Below, piece after piece: positions 7,284 to 16,227 of a DNA stretch of 35,647 nt (positions are counted from its first letter, which is position 1; each line of letters starts with the position of its first letter). The notes under the pieces are model-generated. The model had not been told where the DNA came from. It made no database searches and saw only the letters and a list, made by a program, of their open reading frames with translations. This DNA comes from Deltaproteobacteria bacterium. GTDB lineage: Bacteria > Myxococcota > SpSt-1050. Made by a program: the position numbers and the translations under genes. The DNA lies in assembly GCA_026416535.1 (NCBI GenBank), contig JAOAFA010000107.1, forward strand, positions 1 to 35,647, given 5' to 3'.

Positions 7284-8309
7284 ATGCTGGTAAAGATGTT
7301 AAAACCTTTATCTTATGTATATGAGAGGCTTGTAAGATTCAGGAGAGATCTATATCAGAAAAGACTTCTGAAGAGGAACATCGCGGGTTGTTTTACGATC
7401 TCGGTGGGGAATCTAACTTATGGAGGGACCGGGAAGACGCCAGTAGTAATAAATCTTGCAGAGATGCTTTCTAAGAGGGGGCTCAGGGTGGGTATTGTTC
7501 ACTCTGGTTATGGTTCGCCTCAGCACAAGCGAAGGTCATCAAGAAGAGTTGTAAGTGAAAAGGATGGAGCCGAGATAGGGGATGAAGCCACAGAGATATT
7601 TGTTAGAGCAAAAGATGCCCTCGTCTACTCATCTCGAAATAGAGTAGATGCCATAGAAAGAGCCATATTTGAGGGTGGTATAAATGTTTGCATATTAGAT
7701 GACGCATTTCAGTACCTTAAGGTAGCCTCAGATCTTCAGATATTGGTTGTTGACTACTTTGACAGATTTGGAAATGAATATTGCCTGCCAGCAGGACCAA
7801 TGCGAGAGTCGAAAAATGTCCTTGCCCTTGCAGATATTATATGGTTTGTCTCACATAGAAGGTGTCAAATAGAAAAGGATATAGAAAAAGATTTTTTAAG
7901 CATTAATAATTCCCTAAAATTTGTATACTCTCGTTTTAAACCCGAGGCTCTTATTCGGGTAAATGATATGAAAGAGGTAAGTATACCTACTAAGTCAAGT
8001 AAGAAGGTGATTTCATTTTGTGGAATCGGTAGGGACAATAGATTCATAGATATGTTGTCTGAAATTGGTGTTTCTCCGATAAGACATCTCTCTTTTGGTG
8101 ATCATCACCGATATACAGGAAGGGATATCGAAAGGATAAATATGACAGCTATGAAAAACGGCGCTGAAATGGTAATTACAACAGAAAAGGACTATCTTAG
8201 AGATACATCTATCTTAAATAAGGTAAGGGATCTGCATATTTTTAGAGTAAACTTGGAGATAGTAGAAGGGCGAACTGTGTTGGAGAATCTCTGTGACTCT
8301 CTTACTTAG
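7284..8309 (+). CDS. lpxK: Tetraacyldisaccharide 4'-kinase
   Basis: 341 residues from ATG 7284; membrane-associated P-loop kinase that phosphorylates the 4'-position of lipid A disaccharide-1-phosphate. The N-terminal region KPLSYVYERLVRFRRDLY is the family's membrane-contact helix, followed by SVGNLTYGGTGKTPVV (Walker A, 47-53), then DDAFQYLKV (family: DDGFQH) and FCGIGR...F, with FGDHHRYT and TTEKDYLR near the C-terminus, all typical of LpxK. The start at 7284 (AAGGA 4 nt upstream) fits family length; ATG 7227 inside the previous gene would add 19 residues with no homologous look. The 3' end overlaps the acyltransferase gene by 17 nt. No defect in catalytic motifs; the usual histidine of DDGFQH is tyrosine here. 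Confidence 0.9.
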   Translation: MLVKMLKPLSYVYERLVRFRRDLYQKRLLKRNIAGCFTISVGNLTYGGTGKTPVVINLAEMLSKRGLRVGIVHSGYGSPQHKRRSSRRVVSEKDGAEIGDEATEIFVRAKDALVYSSRNRVDAIERAIFEGGINVCILDDAFQYLKVASDLQILVVDYFDRFGNEYCLPAGPMRESKNVLALADIIWFVSHRRCQIEKDIEKDFLSINNSLKFVYSRFKPEALIRVNDMKEVSIPTKSSKKVISFCGIGRDNRFIDMLSEIGVSPIRHLSFGDHHRYTGRDIERINMTAMKNGAEMVITTEKDYLRDTSILNKVRDLHIFRVNLEIVEGRTVLENLCDSLT

Positions 8310-9117
8310 GCTCAAAGGTCTATTTCTAAGGTTACTCCCGAAAAAGGTCTTTTATATGTTAGGATATCTTTTGGGGTACCTTTGGTTTTATGTCCTAAGA
8401 ATAAGAAGAAATGAGGCTATTAAAAACGTATGTATGGTACTGGGGGTAGATAGGGATGAGGGTAAAAGAATAGTCTTACAATCAATGATAAATATTGTAA
8501 TCTCTTTTCTTGAATTTATATCTCAAAGAAAGGTCAAAGTAGCCTACAAGGGATTAGAGAATTGGATACAAAGACTAAAAGGTGGAGCGATAGTAGCTAC
8601 GGCTCATACAAGTAATTGGGATATTTTAGAAAGGGTGGCTTGTGAAAATAGCATAAAGCTTGGAGTATTATCTCGGAAGACTAAATTTTCTCCATTACAA
8701 AGTTTATTGGAAGAGCTAAGAAGATCTCGTAATGAGGTTGTATTTTGGGAACATACGGGGATTGCGACTTTGGTAAGATTCCTAAGGTCAGAGGGTGTTT
8801 TGGGGGTAGTAATTGATCAAAACATGCCTCCAAGACACGGCAGACCAGCGAAATTTTTTAATAAAATGGTTAATACAACCTTTACACCACAGATCCTTTC
8901 AATCAGAAGTGGTAGACCTATAATCCCTGTCTTTATTAGAAGAGTTGAATTGGGGAGTTATGAGATAATCTTTTATGAACCACATATCTTGAGAGATCAT
9001 TCTGATGAAGAGATTCAAAATTCTATGAATTACTTAAATGAATTGCTCGAAAAGTTCATAAGAGAGAATCCATCTCAATGGCTCTGGGTTCATAAGAGAT
9101 TTAAGCCTTTAAGATAA
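8293..9117 (+). CDS. LpxL/HtrB-type lipid A late acyltransferase
   Basis: 274 residues, GTG start at 8293 with GGAG 7 nt upstream, inside the end of lpxK. It belongs to the lysophospholipid/lauroyl acyltransferase family that adds secondary acyl chains to Kdo-lipid A. The HX4D catalytic motif is HTSNWD (H105, D110). An N-terminal hydrophobic helix (19-35, FYMLGYLLGYLWFYVL) anchors it in the inner membrane. DQNMPPRHGRPAKFF and the C-terminal NPSQWLWVHKRFK are family signatures. Together with waaA, GT9 and lpxK it completes the visible lipid A/inner-core block. It is the last gene of the operon and runs head-on into the transporter gene, with the stop codons overlapping by 17 nt. The acyl chain and position are not predictable. 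Confidence 0.85.
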   Translation: MTLLLRLKGLFLRLLPKKVFYMLGYLLGYLWFYVLRIRRNEAIKNVCMVLGVDRDEGKRIVLQSMINIVISFLEFISQRKVKVAYKGLENWIQRLKGGAIVATAHTSNWDILERVACENSIKLGVLSRKTKFSPLQSLLEELRRSRNEVVFWEHTGIATLVRFLRSEGVLGVVIDQNMPPRHGRPAKFFNKMVNTTFTPQILSIRSGRPIIPVFIRRVELGSYEIIFYEPHILRDHSDEEIQNSMNYLNELLEKFIRENPSQWLWVHKRFKPLR

Positions 9118-9973
9118 TTACAGCGACTCCTATTAGGACAATTACCGTCCCAACTACCCGTTTGCCGAAGTCAGATTCATTAAAAAATATTTTTCCCCAT
9201 AAGACTGCAAATAATATTGATGTCCTCTTAAGAGCAATTGCATAAGAGACAGGAATTAATTGGTAGGAGTAGAAGAGTGTATATGCGGCGAGTCCAACAA
9301 ATGTCCCAATTGAAATATTAGTGAGAAAATTTGATTTTAAGGCTGGGAAGACCGGTTCTCTTTTTATTGTTATAAATAAGAATAAAACTATTGTTAGTGA
9401 TGCAAGATACCAGAAACTCATAAAGGAAGGACCTACGAGGGTAACAATCCTCTTCCCAATCGTTGAGGTAATTGTGTAAATTATCGCAACTATAATTACG
9501 TATATCGCACCTTTATTTTTTAGGATATTTTTAAAAGGAGCAGTTATCCCCTCTTTTGGGTCGGATATATTCATAAGATATATTCCTACTACTATGAGAG
9601 TGACTCCAATTACTCCATAAGAATCGACTCTCTCTCCAAGAAACACATACCCTGTAAAAAGCAAGAACATGGGAGTCAGTGAAAGGAATGGAACAACCAG
9701 AGACATATCATGTTGCGAAATAGCTTTGATATATAGAATCATCGCTAAAAGCTCTAATGGAGATACTACTATTAACCATAGAATAGCCTCTATGTTGATA
9801 GAGGGGATGATGATCGAATTAAAGTTGAAGACAAGAAGGACCGGGAGTGAAAATAGCCAACGGGACATAGAGACAGCATAGACCGATTCCTTTGATGATA
9901 CCTTTTTTGATAGTGCATCGGCACCACTTGTGAGAAGTGCGGTAATTATTCCCAAAAGTATTCCAAAACTCAT
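9101..9973 (-). CDS. EamA/DMT-family transporter
   Basis: 290 residues with about ten hydrophobic helices in two EamA-type halves (about 1-135 and 150-290). The first half ends with the family motif FLGERVDSYGVIGVTLIVVGIYLM; the second ends with FFNESDFGKRVVGTVIVLIGVAVIIL. This is the drug/metabolite transporter superfamily (10-TMS, RhaT/EamA type), which exchanges small metabolites across the inner membrane; the substrate is unknown. It is a single-gene unit convergent with the lipid A operon. No Shine-Dalgarno is visible before ATG 9973, but a good sigma-70 promoter (9992-10019) lies so close that the leader would be only about 12 nt. Confidence 0.85.
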   Translation of the reverse strand: MSFGILLGIITALLTSGADALSKKVSSKESVYAVSMSRWLFSLPVLLVFNFNSIIIPSINIEAILWLIVVSPLELLAMILYIKAISQHDMSLVVPFLSLTPMFLLFTGYVFLGERVDSYGVIGVTLIVVGIYLMNISDPKEGITAPFKNILKNKGAIYVIIVAIIYTITSTIGKRIVTLVGPSFMSFWYLASLTIVLFLFITIKREPVFPALKSNFLTNISIGTFVGLAAYTLFYSYQLIPVSYAIALKRTSILFAVLWGKIFFNESDFGKRVVGTVIVLIGVAVIILKA

Positions 9974-9991
9974 AGATCAAAAACCAATGCA

Positions 9992-10019
9992 ATAATATAT
10001 ATTTATTGTATTATGTCAA
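9992..10019 (-). promoter_or_regulatory. Sigma-70 promoter for the DMT transporter
   Basis: On the minus strand a perfect -35 TTGACA (10019-10014) is followed after 16 nt by TATTAT (9997-9992). The predicted start of transcription is near 9985, about a dozen bases before ATG 9973, leaving no room for a standard ribosome-binding site. Confidence 0.6.
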
Positions 10020-10162
10020 AGAAATAGGCTATGATTCTGCTTCCTATTATTTTAGGTAAATCAAATGTTTTTTAAATTTTGCCGTTTTTAGGCACGAATT
10101 TCTAACTTCTTGTCTTTTGAGTGTTTATTCGGATAGTAGAATTTTTATCCCTAAATTAGTTC

Positions 10163-10191
10163 TTGCCTAATTATGTATGATTAATTATATT
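10163..10191 (+). promoter_or_regulatory. Sigma-70 promoter for the HAD-IG nucleotidase
   Basis: TTGCCT (10163-10168), 17-nt spacer, TATATT (10186-10191). Transcription would begin near 10198, just before ATG 10207 (or TTG 10201), so the mRNA would be nearly leaderless, in keeping with the missing Shine-Dalgarno. A small dyad GGATA/TATCC (10131-10150) lies upstream. Confidence 0.5.
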
Positions 10192-10206
10192 TTTTAAGTC
10201 TTGTTT

Positions 10207-11652
10207 ATGAGAGGAACTGAGACATATAAGAATAGAATTCCTATAGAATCACTAATCTTTGTTAATAGGAATCTTAGATTGAGCTCCATCAAGATGATAG
10301 GCTTTGATATGGATTATACGTTGGCTATATATAAATATCCGGATTTTGAGATTTTGGCTATGGAGAAGACTATTGAAAGACTCGTCGAAAAAGGCTACCC
10401 AGCTGAACTATTCAAAGGTAATTTTGAAAGTGGCTTTTTGATGCGTGGACTAGTGGTTGATAAGATTAATGGCAATATACTTAAACTTGATAAATACAAT
10501 TTTGTCCACAGGGCTATGCATGGGAAGAGGATGTTGACTTATGAGGAGAGATATTCCAATTATAGAAATAAAAAGCTAGATCTATTTTCTGAAGATTTTA
10601 TGTGGCTTGATACACTATTTTCTATTCCTGAGCTTGCTATTATCATTAATGCGATTGACAATATAAGAAATAAAAAGCGGTTTCACTTTGTAAAATATTC
10701 AAAACTTATTTCGGATGTGAGAAAGTGTATAGATGAGGTTCATCAGGATAATACCTTAAAACAAATAGTGTTATCTGATATACCTAAGTATATTGAATAT
10801 GACCCTCTTTTACCTCCTACACTTCACAGATTTAAATCTAATGGAAAAAAGCTATTTTTGTTAACCAATTCGTACTGGGAGTATACAAATGCCGTAATGT
10901 CATATCTCTTAAGCAATCGCATGAGAGAATATAAAGATTGGACCGGATATTTCGATATAATCATTGTTGGAGCAAAGAAGCCGGATTTCTTTAACTCGAA
11001 TAACATGTTTTATACCGTGGATGTGTCGAATTCACAAATTAAGCCGTTACAAACAACTATAGCATCTTTCATTAAGGGAATTATATATCAGGGGGGTAAC
11101 ATAAACGACTTTGAAAGGTTGAGTGCGATTCGTGGTGAGCAGATACTGTATGTAGGTGATCATATATACGGGGACATACTCTCTTCCAAAAAGAGGACAT
11201 TATGGCGGACGTGCATGATTATCCCAGAGTTGGAAAAAGAGATAAAGGTCTCACAAGAGAATATGAAAGAGATTAAGAGCCTAAATCGTATGGAGATGCA
11301 GAGTATAATTTTAGATAGGTCATTAAATTTAATTAAGTATAATATGAAGAATGAGGATGGATGTGATAAAAGTCTTAGAGGTGATTTTGAGAAGTTGAAA
11401 AGGAAACATCAGAGACTTATTGAAGCTATTAAAAAGAAAAGAGATGCCATATCTAAGAAATATAATGCTGAATGGGGTTCTTTACTGAGAGAGGAGAATG
11501 AGCTTTCTAAATTTGGAGCACAGGTGGAAGACTATGCATGTATATATACATCTAAGGTCTCCAATTTCTTCCATATATCGCCTGATCAGTACTTGGTATC
11601 TCCGCCCAAACTTTTGCCACACGAGCTTGAGATAGAGGAGTTAATTAGGTGA
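10207..11652 (+). CDS. HAD-IG family 5'-nucleotidase
   Basis: 481 residues from ATG 10207 (a TTG at 10201 would add two). It belongs to the HAD superfamily purine 5'-nucleotidase group (HAD-IG, the cytosolic cN-II/NT5C2 family), which removes phosphate from IMP/GMP-type nucleotides. HAD motif I is GFDMDYTLAIY (nucleophile D34, acid/base D36), followed by the family-typical insertion reading ILKLDKYNFVHRAMHG; motif II is LTNSYWEYTNAVM, and motif IV VGDHIYGDILSSKK. A C-terminal helical, Lys/Glu-rich part (about 380-440) is likely coiled coil. The family is mostly eukaryotic with scattered occurrence in bacteria such as Legionella, Bdellovibrio and myxobacteria. It stands alone with its own promoter; no operon partner. 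Substrate preference is inferred from the family only. Confidence 0.85.
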   Translation: MRGTETYKNRIPIESLIFVNRNLRLSSIKMIGFDMDYTLAIYKYPDFEILAMEKTIERLVEKGYPAELFKGNFESGFLMRGLVVDKINGNILKLDKYNFVHRAMHGKRMLTYEERYSNYRNKKLDLFSEDFMWLDTLFSIPELAIIINAIDNIRNKKRFHFVKYSKLISDVRKCIDEVHQDNTLKQIVLSDIPKYIEYDPLLPPTLHRFKSNGKKLFLLTNSYWEYTNAVMSYLLSNRMREYKDWTGYFDIIIVGAKKPDFFNSNNMFYTVDVSNSQIKPLQTTIASFIKGIIYQGGNINDFERLSAIRGEQILYVGDHIYGDILSSKKRTLWRTCMIIPELEKEIKVSQENMKEIKSLNRMEMQSIILDRSLNLIKYNMKNEDGCDKSLRGDFEKLKRKHQRLIEAIKKKRDAISKKYNAEWGSLLREENELSKFGAQVEDYACIYTSKVSNFFHISPDQYLVSPPKLLPHELEIEELIR

Positions 11653-11660
11653 TTTTCATA

Positions 11661-11689
11661 TTTACACTGTTGAATAAAGTTATTATAAA
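11661..11689 (+). promoter_or_regulatory. Sigma-70 promoter for gatCAB-mtnA
   Basis: TTTACA (11661-11666), 17-nt spacer, TATAAA (11684-11689); five of six matches in each box. Transcription should start near 11696, giving a leader of about 47 nt that carries the gatC ribosome-binding site AGAGGT (11733-11738). Confidence 0.65.
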
Positions 11690-11742
11690 TATTGTGGATT
11701 CTCGGTGTGGCAGTGTTTGGTTTGTCATTAAAAGAGGTATAT

Positions 11743-12039
11743 ATGAAAAAGATAATAGTGGATGATAAACTTATAGAACACCTGTTAAGTCTAGCAAATA
11801 TAGAAATAGAACGCGACCAATTTGAGAAATTTAAGGTTCAGATACAGAGAATTTTAGATTACATAGCAATGCTTGATGAGTTAAATACTGAGGGTGTGCC
11901 TCCTATGTTTAGTGGGATTGAATGTCCATCTACCCTTAGATTAGATATAACTCAAGATGGGCTCTCCCTGACAAGCGCCATTCAAAATGCACCTGCAGAG
12001 AAAGAAGGATTATTCGAAATCCCAAAAGTAATTGATTAA
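11743..12039 (+). CDS. gatC: Asp-tRNA(Asn)/Glu-tRNA(Gln) amidotransferase subunit C
   Basis: 98 residues from ATG 11743 (AGAGGT 4 nt upstream; earlier in-frame starts from 11692 lie at the presumed transcript start and give an unrelated N-terminus). GatC is the small clamp that holds GatA and GatB together in the trimeric amidotransferase. LIEHLLSLANIEIERDQFEKF and ILDYIAMLDELNTEGVPPM are the two conserved blocks of the family, and the tail ends with the usual acidic, Pro-containing strand (APAEKEGLFEIPKVID). First gene of gatC-gatA-gatB-mtnA; 18 nt separate it from gatA. Presence of GatCAB implies that Asn-tRNA and/or Gln-tRNA is made indirectly from mischarged Asp- or Glu-tRNA. Confidence 0.9.
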   Translation: MKKIIVDDKLIEHLLSLANIEIERDQFEKFKVQIQRILDYIAMLDELNTEGVPPMFSGIECPSTLRLDITQDGLSLTSAIQNAPAEKEGLFEIPKVID

Positions 12040-12057
12040 AAGTGACAAGGGGTGTTT

Positions 12058-13527
12058 ATGGAGATTTCTAGATTAGGAATATTTGAGATCAAAAATCTCT
12101 TATTGAAAAGGGAGGTTAGTTGTACTGAATTAGTAAGGGCGTATATAGAAAGGGCAAAGAGACTTAACCCAGTGCTCAATTGCTTTATAACAATAAGTGA
12201 GGAATCAGCGTTGATTGAAGCTAAAAAGACGGATGATCTGATCACAAAAAGACGTGACAATATAAGACCACTTGAGGGATTGCCAGTTGCAATAAAGGAT
12301 ATATTTGTTACTCAAAATATAAGAACTACATGTGGTTCGAAGATTCTTGAAAATTTTATCCCCCCATTTGATGCAACAATTGTAAGAAGGCTTAAGGATG
12401 CAGGTGCAATTATCTTTGGCAAACTAAATATGGATGAGTTTGCAATGGGTTCATCCAATGAAAATTCTTACTTTGGGCCAGTGAGAAACCCTTTTGATTT
12501 GAGTAGATCTCCGGGTGGTTCGTCTGGAGGCTCTGCAGCGGCAGTTGCGGCTGGACTTACGCCTGCCTCAATCGGTACTGATACGGGAGGCTCTATACGA
12601 CAGCCAGCGGCGTTTTGTGGCATAATTGGCATGAAACCTTCTTATGGTAGAGTCTCCAGATATGGTATGATTGCGTTTGCTTCTTCGTTGGATCAAGCGG
12701 GGCCCATGTGTAGGAGTGTCAGAGATTGTGCAATACTCCTTGAGTCAATAGCCGGAAATGACCCCAAGGATTCAACTACTATGTCAACACCTGTTCCTCG
12801 CTATACGGATTGGACGGTGGGAGATCCATCTGAAATAAGAGTTGGAATACTGAGACCCGAGGTGTACGAAGGTATCAATCCTGAGGTCTTTTTGGCTTAT
12901 AGAGGTGTTATTGAGTTTTTCGAAAGGAGTGGGGTGCCAGTTACTTATATAGAACTGCCACATATCAAATATGCTGTTGCTGTATATTACATAATCGCCA
13001 CATCAGAGGCCTCTTCAAACCTGGCTCGTTACGACGGAGTAAAGTATGGGCTCAGAGCCAAGGAGTACAAGAACCTAAAAGATATGTACCTAAAAACCAG
13101 GTTAGAGGGGTTTGGTAGTGAGGTTAAGAGACGAATTATACTTGGGACATTTGCACTTTCGAGCGGCTATTATGATGCCTTTTTCAAAAAGGCATCTCAG
13201 GTAAGAAGGCTTATAGCAAATGACTTTTATAGAAGCTTTTCTAAGGTAAACACTATTATCATGCCTGTTACACCTGATGTTGCTTTTAAACTAGGCGAGA
13301 AAATTTCTGATCCTCTCTCTATGTATCTATCAGATATATTTACAATCCCAGTAAACCTCGCCGGATTGCCCTCAATCTCAATGCCGGCCGGTAAAAATAA
13401 AGACGGGCTCCCAATAGGAATTCAGTTTATAGGAAAGCCATTTGATGAGCATGTGTTAATAAATGTAGCTGCCTTTTACGAAAAAGAATCTAATTGTATG
13501 GATATCTTGAATGAGGTAAATTTATGA
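12058..13527 (+). CDS. gatA: Asp-tRNA(Asn)/Glu-tRNA(Gln) amidotransferase subunit A
   Basis: 489 residues from ATG 12058 (AAGGGG about 5 nt upstream; GTG 12052 is less likely). Amidase-signature enzyme that hydrolyses glutamine and delivers ammonia to GatB. The Ser-cisSer-Lys triad is intact: K80 in VAIKDIF, S155 in PGGSSGGS and S179 in TDTGGSIRQPAAFCG, matching the numbering of well-studied GatA proteins within one residue. The C-terminal NLAGLPSISMPAG and LPIGIQFIGKPFDE are standard. Length normal. The stop overlaps the gatB start in an ATGA arrangement, so translation of A and B is coupled. Confidence 0.97.
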   Translation: MEISRLGIFEIKNLLLKREVSCTELVRAYIERAKRLNPVLNCFITISEESALIEAKKTDDLITKRRDNIRPLEGLPVAIKDIFVTQNIRTTCGSKILENFIPPFDATIVRRLKDAGAIIFGKLNMDEFAMGSSNENSYFGPVRNPFDLSRSPGGSSGGSAAAVAAGLTPASIGTDTGGSIRQPAAFCGIIGMKPSYGRVSRYGMIAFASSLDQAGPMCRSVRDCAILLESIAGNDPKDSTTMSTPVPRYTDWTVGDPSEIRVGILRPEVYEGINPEVFLAYRGVIEFFERSGVPVTYIELPHIKYAVAVYYIIATSEASSNLARYDGVKYGLRAKEYKNLKDMYLKTRLEGFGSEVKRRIILGTFALSSGYYDAFFKKASQVRRLIANDFYRSFSKVNTIIMPVTPDVAFKLGEKISDPLSMYLSDIFTIPVNLAGLPSISMPAGKNKDGLPIGIQFIGKPFDEHVLINVAAFYEKESNCMDILNEVNL

Positions 13528-14957
13528 ATTATGAGGCTATTATAGGTCTTGAGGTTCATGCACAATTAAAGACAAGAAGTAAGATATTTTGTGGATGTCC
13601 AAATAGATTTGGCTCTAATCCAAATACAAATGTTTGTCCAGTTTGCCTTGGAATGCCCGGTACACTACCTGTGCTCAATAGATTTGCTGTGGAGCTAGCC
13701 GTGAGGACTGCACTGGCACTTAATTGTTTTGTTCATAAGGAAAGCAGATTTGCGAGAAAAAATTATTTTTATCCTGATTTACCGAAAGGGTATCAGATAA
13801 CTCAATATGATAAACCTTTAGCGACAGGTGGTTACTTGGAGATAGAGACAGGAAATGGTCCAAAGAAGATTAGAATTAAGAGGATTCATTTGGAAGAAGA
13901 TGCTGGTAAAGATTTGCACGATATATCCCCTGAAAAGAGTTATATAGATTATAATAGATCTGGTGTTCCTTTGGTAGAAATAGTTACAGAGCCTGATATA
14001 TCTTCTCCAGAAGAGGCATCGAAGTTTCTTAAAACACTCAGAAACGTATTGATGTATCTCGAAGTTTGTGATGGGAATATGGAAGAGGGATCGCTTAGAT
14101 GCGATGCAAATATTTCGGTTAGAAAAAAAGGTTCAAATGAGTGGGGCACAAAGACAGAGATAAAAAATCTAAATTCATTTAAATTTCTCGAAAGGGCACT
14201 TACATGTGAGATTGAAAGGCATATAGGGATTTTGGAGAGAAACGAGAAGATAGAACAGCAGACTATGCTATATGACCCCAAAGAAAATACTACCCGCCCT
14301 ATGAGGAGCAAGGAGGAGAGCCACGATTATAGGTACTTCGAAGAACCTGATCTACTCCCTCTCATATTGACTGATGAGGATATCCTGTCTTTCAGAGAGG
14401 ACATATGTGAATTGCCTCACCAAAAGAAGAAGAGGTATATTGAACAATTTGGTATTTCAAGTTATGAGGCTGATATATTAGTTCAGGACAAACAGATTGC
14501 TGATTTCTTTGAGGACTGTATATTACTTCTTAATGAGCCGAAGCAGATCGCCTCGTGGATAATAAATGATTATATGAGAGAGTTAAACCAGAGAAAGATC
14601 TCTATTAAGGAATCACCAGTAACTCCTCACAAGTTGGTGGCAATAATAAAGCAACTTAGAGATAATAAGATAACCCTCAATATGGCAAGGGAGATCTTTG
14701 TGATATTGTTTGAAGAAGGTGGTGATGTGCAGGAGATAATCAACCGGAAGGGGTTTGAGATTATTGATGATACAGAAGAGATAATTAAAAGTGTTAGAGA
14801 AATAATCTCCTCTCATCCCGAAGAATTGGCTAAATATAAAAAAGGGAATCAAAACCTTATCGGCTTTTTTATGGGGGAACTTATGAGACGAATGAAGGGC
14901 AAGATTGACCCCAAGAAGGCGCGGGAGATCGTTAAATCAGAACTCGATAAAGCATAG
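13524..14957 (+). CDS. gatB: Asp-tRNA(Asn)/Glu-tRNA(Gln) amidotransferase subunit B
   Basis: 477 residues. Starts with YEAIIGLEVHAQLKTRSKIFCGC, continues with CPVCLGMPGTLPVLN, KNYFYPDLPKGYQITQY and KRIHLEEDAGKDLH, all in the catalytic cradle that phosphorylates and amidates the mischarged tRNA. C43-type zinc cysteines (CGCPNRF and CPVC) are present. The C-terminal third (about 330-477) is the helical plus YqeY-like tail that recognises tRNA, ending GELMRRMKGKIDPKKAREIVKSEL. The gene overlaps gatA by 4 nt and is followed 11 nt later by mtnA. Confidence 0.97.
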   Translation: MNYEAIIGLEVHAQLKTRSKIFCGCPNRFGSNPNTNVCPVCLGMPGTLPVLNRFAVELAVRTALALNCFVHKESRFARKNYFYPDLPKGYQITQYDKPLATGGYLEIETGNGPKKIRIKRIHLEEDAGKDLHDISPEKSYIDYNRSGVPLVEIVTEPDISSPEEASKFLKTLRNVLMYLEVCDGNMEEGSLRCDANISVRKKGSNEWGTKTEIKNLNSFKFLERALTCEIERHIGILERNEKIEQQTMLYDPKENTTRPMRSKEESHDYRYFEEPDLLPLILTDEDILSFREDICELPHQKKKRYIEQFGISSYEADILVQDKQIADFFEDCILLLNEPKQIASWIINDYMRELNQRKISIKESPVTPHKLVAIIKQLRDNKITLNMAREIFVILFEEGGDVQEIINRKGFEIIDDTEEIIKSVREIISSHPEELAKYKKGNQNLIGFFMGELMRRMKGKIDPKKAREIVKSELDKA

Positions 14958-14968
14958 GAGACTGAGTT

Positions 14969-16027
14969 ATGAGAGAGCTAAGCCCTCTTAGGTGGAGAGA
15001 TAAAAGACTTTATATAATAGATCAGAGACTTCTGCCGGCTAAAGAAAAGTGGGTAGAGTTGAAAGATGAAAGAGATGTCTTCTTCGCTATTAGGGATATG
15101 CAAATTCGTGGTGCCCCTGCAATCGGTATTGTTGCGGCTTTTGGCTTTTTACTTGGGCTAAGAAGGTTAAAGTTTCGTAGTAGAAAATATGTCGTAAAAA
15201 AGCTCAGGCATATACACAGATTTTTAGGCTCAGCAAGGCCTACGGCTATTAACCTTATGTGGGCACTTAATAGAATGCTCAAGAGGGCTGAATCACTCCT
15301 AGTAGAAGATCGGTATCAATTTGAGGATATTATAAAAATTGTAGAGAGTGAGGCCATAAATATTCTTAATGAGGATGTTAAGGTAAATAGGATGATAGGA
15401 AAGAATGGTAATCAACTAATTCCAACTAGTGCCTCAATATTGACTCACTGTAATGCTGGTGCACTTGCTGTTGGCGGATACGGGACGGCAATAGGTGTAA
15501 TAAGATCCGCTTTTGAGGAAGGTAAGAATATTACAGTATTTGTGGATGAGACAAGACCGTATCTTCAAGGGGCAAGGTTGACTTCATATGAATTGAAGAA
15601 ACTCGGGATAAGGCATTTTGTTATCACTGATAATGCGGCTGGTTTTTTAATGAGATTGGGCAAGATTGATTTGGTTATAACAGGAGCTGACAGGATAGTT
15701 AGAAATGGAGATACCGCCAACAAGATAGGGACGTACTCATTAGCTGTCCTAGCAAAGGAAAACAAAATACCGTTCTATGTTGCGGCACCATTATCCACTT
15801 TTGACATGGATTTAAAAGATGGTAGTAGGATCCCCGTTGAAGAACGAAGTAGTGAGGAGGTTGTGGTCATTGCTGGCAAAAGGATTGCTCCCAAAGGGAT
15901 TAAGGCTATACATCTCGGATTCGATGTGACACCAGCTAAATATATAGATGCGATTATAACCGAAAGAGGGATAATATATCCCCCTTACAAAAAGAACATA
16001 ATCAAATTTATAAACTCCTCCAAGTAA
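14969..16027 (+). CDS. mtnA: S-methyl-5-thioribose-1-phosphate isomerase
   Basis: 352 residues; ATG 14969 with AGGAG (14956-14960) 8 nt upstream. Aldose-ketose isomerase of the methionine salvage pathway, converting methylthioribose-1-phosphate to methylthioribulose-1-phosphate; related to eIF2B-alpha subunits. RGAPAIGIVAAFGF, ARPTAINLMWA, LTHCNAGALA (C161) and VITGADRI (D241) are the family's active-site motifs; C161 and D241 correspond to the catalytic Cys and Asp of B. subtilis MtnA (160 and 240). No other salvage gene is in the window; in anaerobes MtnA can also feed an aldolase (DHAP) shunt, so the pathway cannot be assigned. It is the last gene of the gat operon. No clear terminator follows. 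Confidence 0.93.
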   Translation: MRELSPLRWRDKRLYIIDQRLLPAKEKWVELKDERDVFFAIRDMQIRGAPAIGIVAAFGFLLGLRRLKFRSRKYVVKKLRHIHRFLGSARPTAINLMWALNRMLKRAESLLVEDRYQFEDIIKIVESEAINILNEDVKVNRMIGKNGNQLIPTSASILTHCNAGALAVGGYGTAIGVIRSAFEEGKNITVFVDETRPYLQGARLTSYELKKLGIRHFVITDNAAGFLMRLGKIDLVITGADRIVRNGDTANKIGTYSLAVLAKENKIPFYVAAPLSTFDMDLKDGSRIPVEERSSEEVVVIAGKRIAPKGIKAIHLGFDVTPAKYIDAIITERGIIYPPYKKNIIKFINSSK

Positions 16028-16186
16028 TAGACTTAACTCTTTTTGATACCACTAGATTTAACTTTGTATTAAACGTAAAATATTCTCTCTTTATACTACA
16101 CCCACATTTAAATATATTATGCCAGTATAGTCAACGACTTTGAAAGTTGGTCTCATCAAGCCCTTAGGACAGGGAGTTTATAATGC

Positions 16187-16204
16187 TAGACATATATATG
16201 TCTA
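16187..16204. repeat. Perfect 18-bp palindrome
   Basis: TAGACATATATATGTCTA reads the same on both strands. It lies about 200 nt before tamB and could be the operator of a dimeric regulator, or simply a cruciform-prone AT element. Nothing in the window identifies the binding protein. Confidence 0.5.
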
Positions 16205-16227
16205 CAGCAATAGAATTAACTCTGCAA

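Noticed and set aside
9101-9117. 17-nt overlap of the convergent lpxL-like and transporter stop regions
   Set aside because: Unusual but common in compact genomes; no antisense control can be argued from it.
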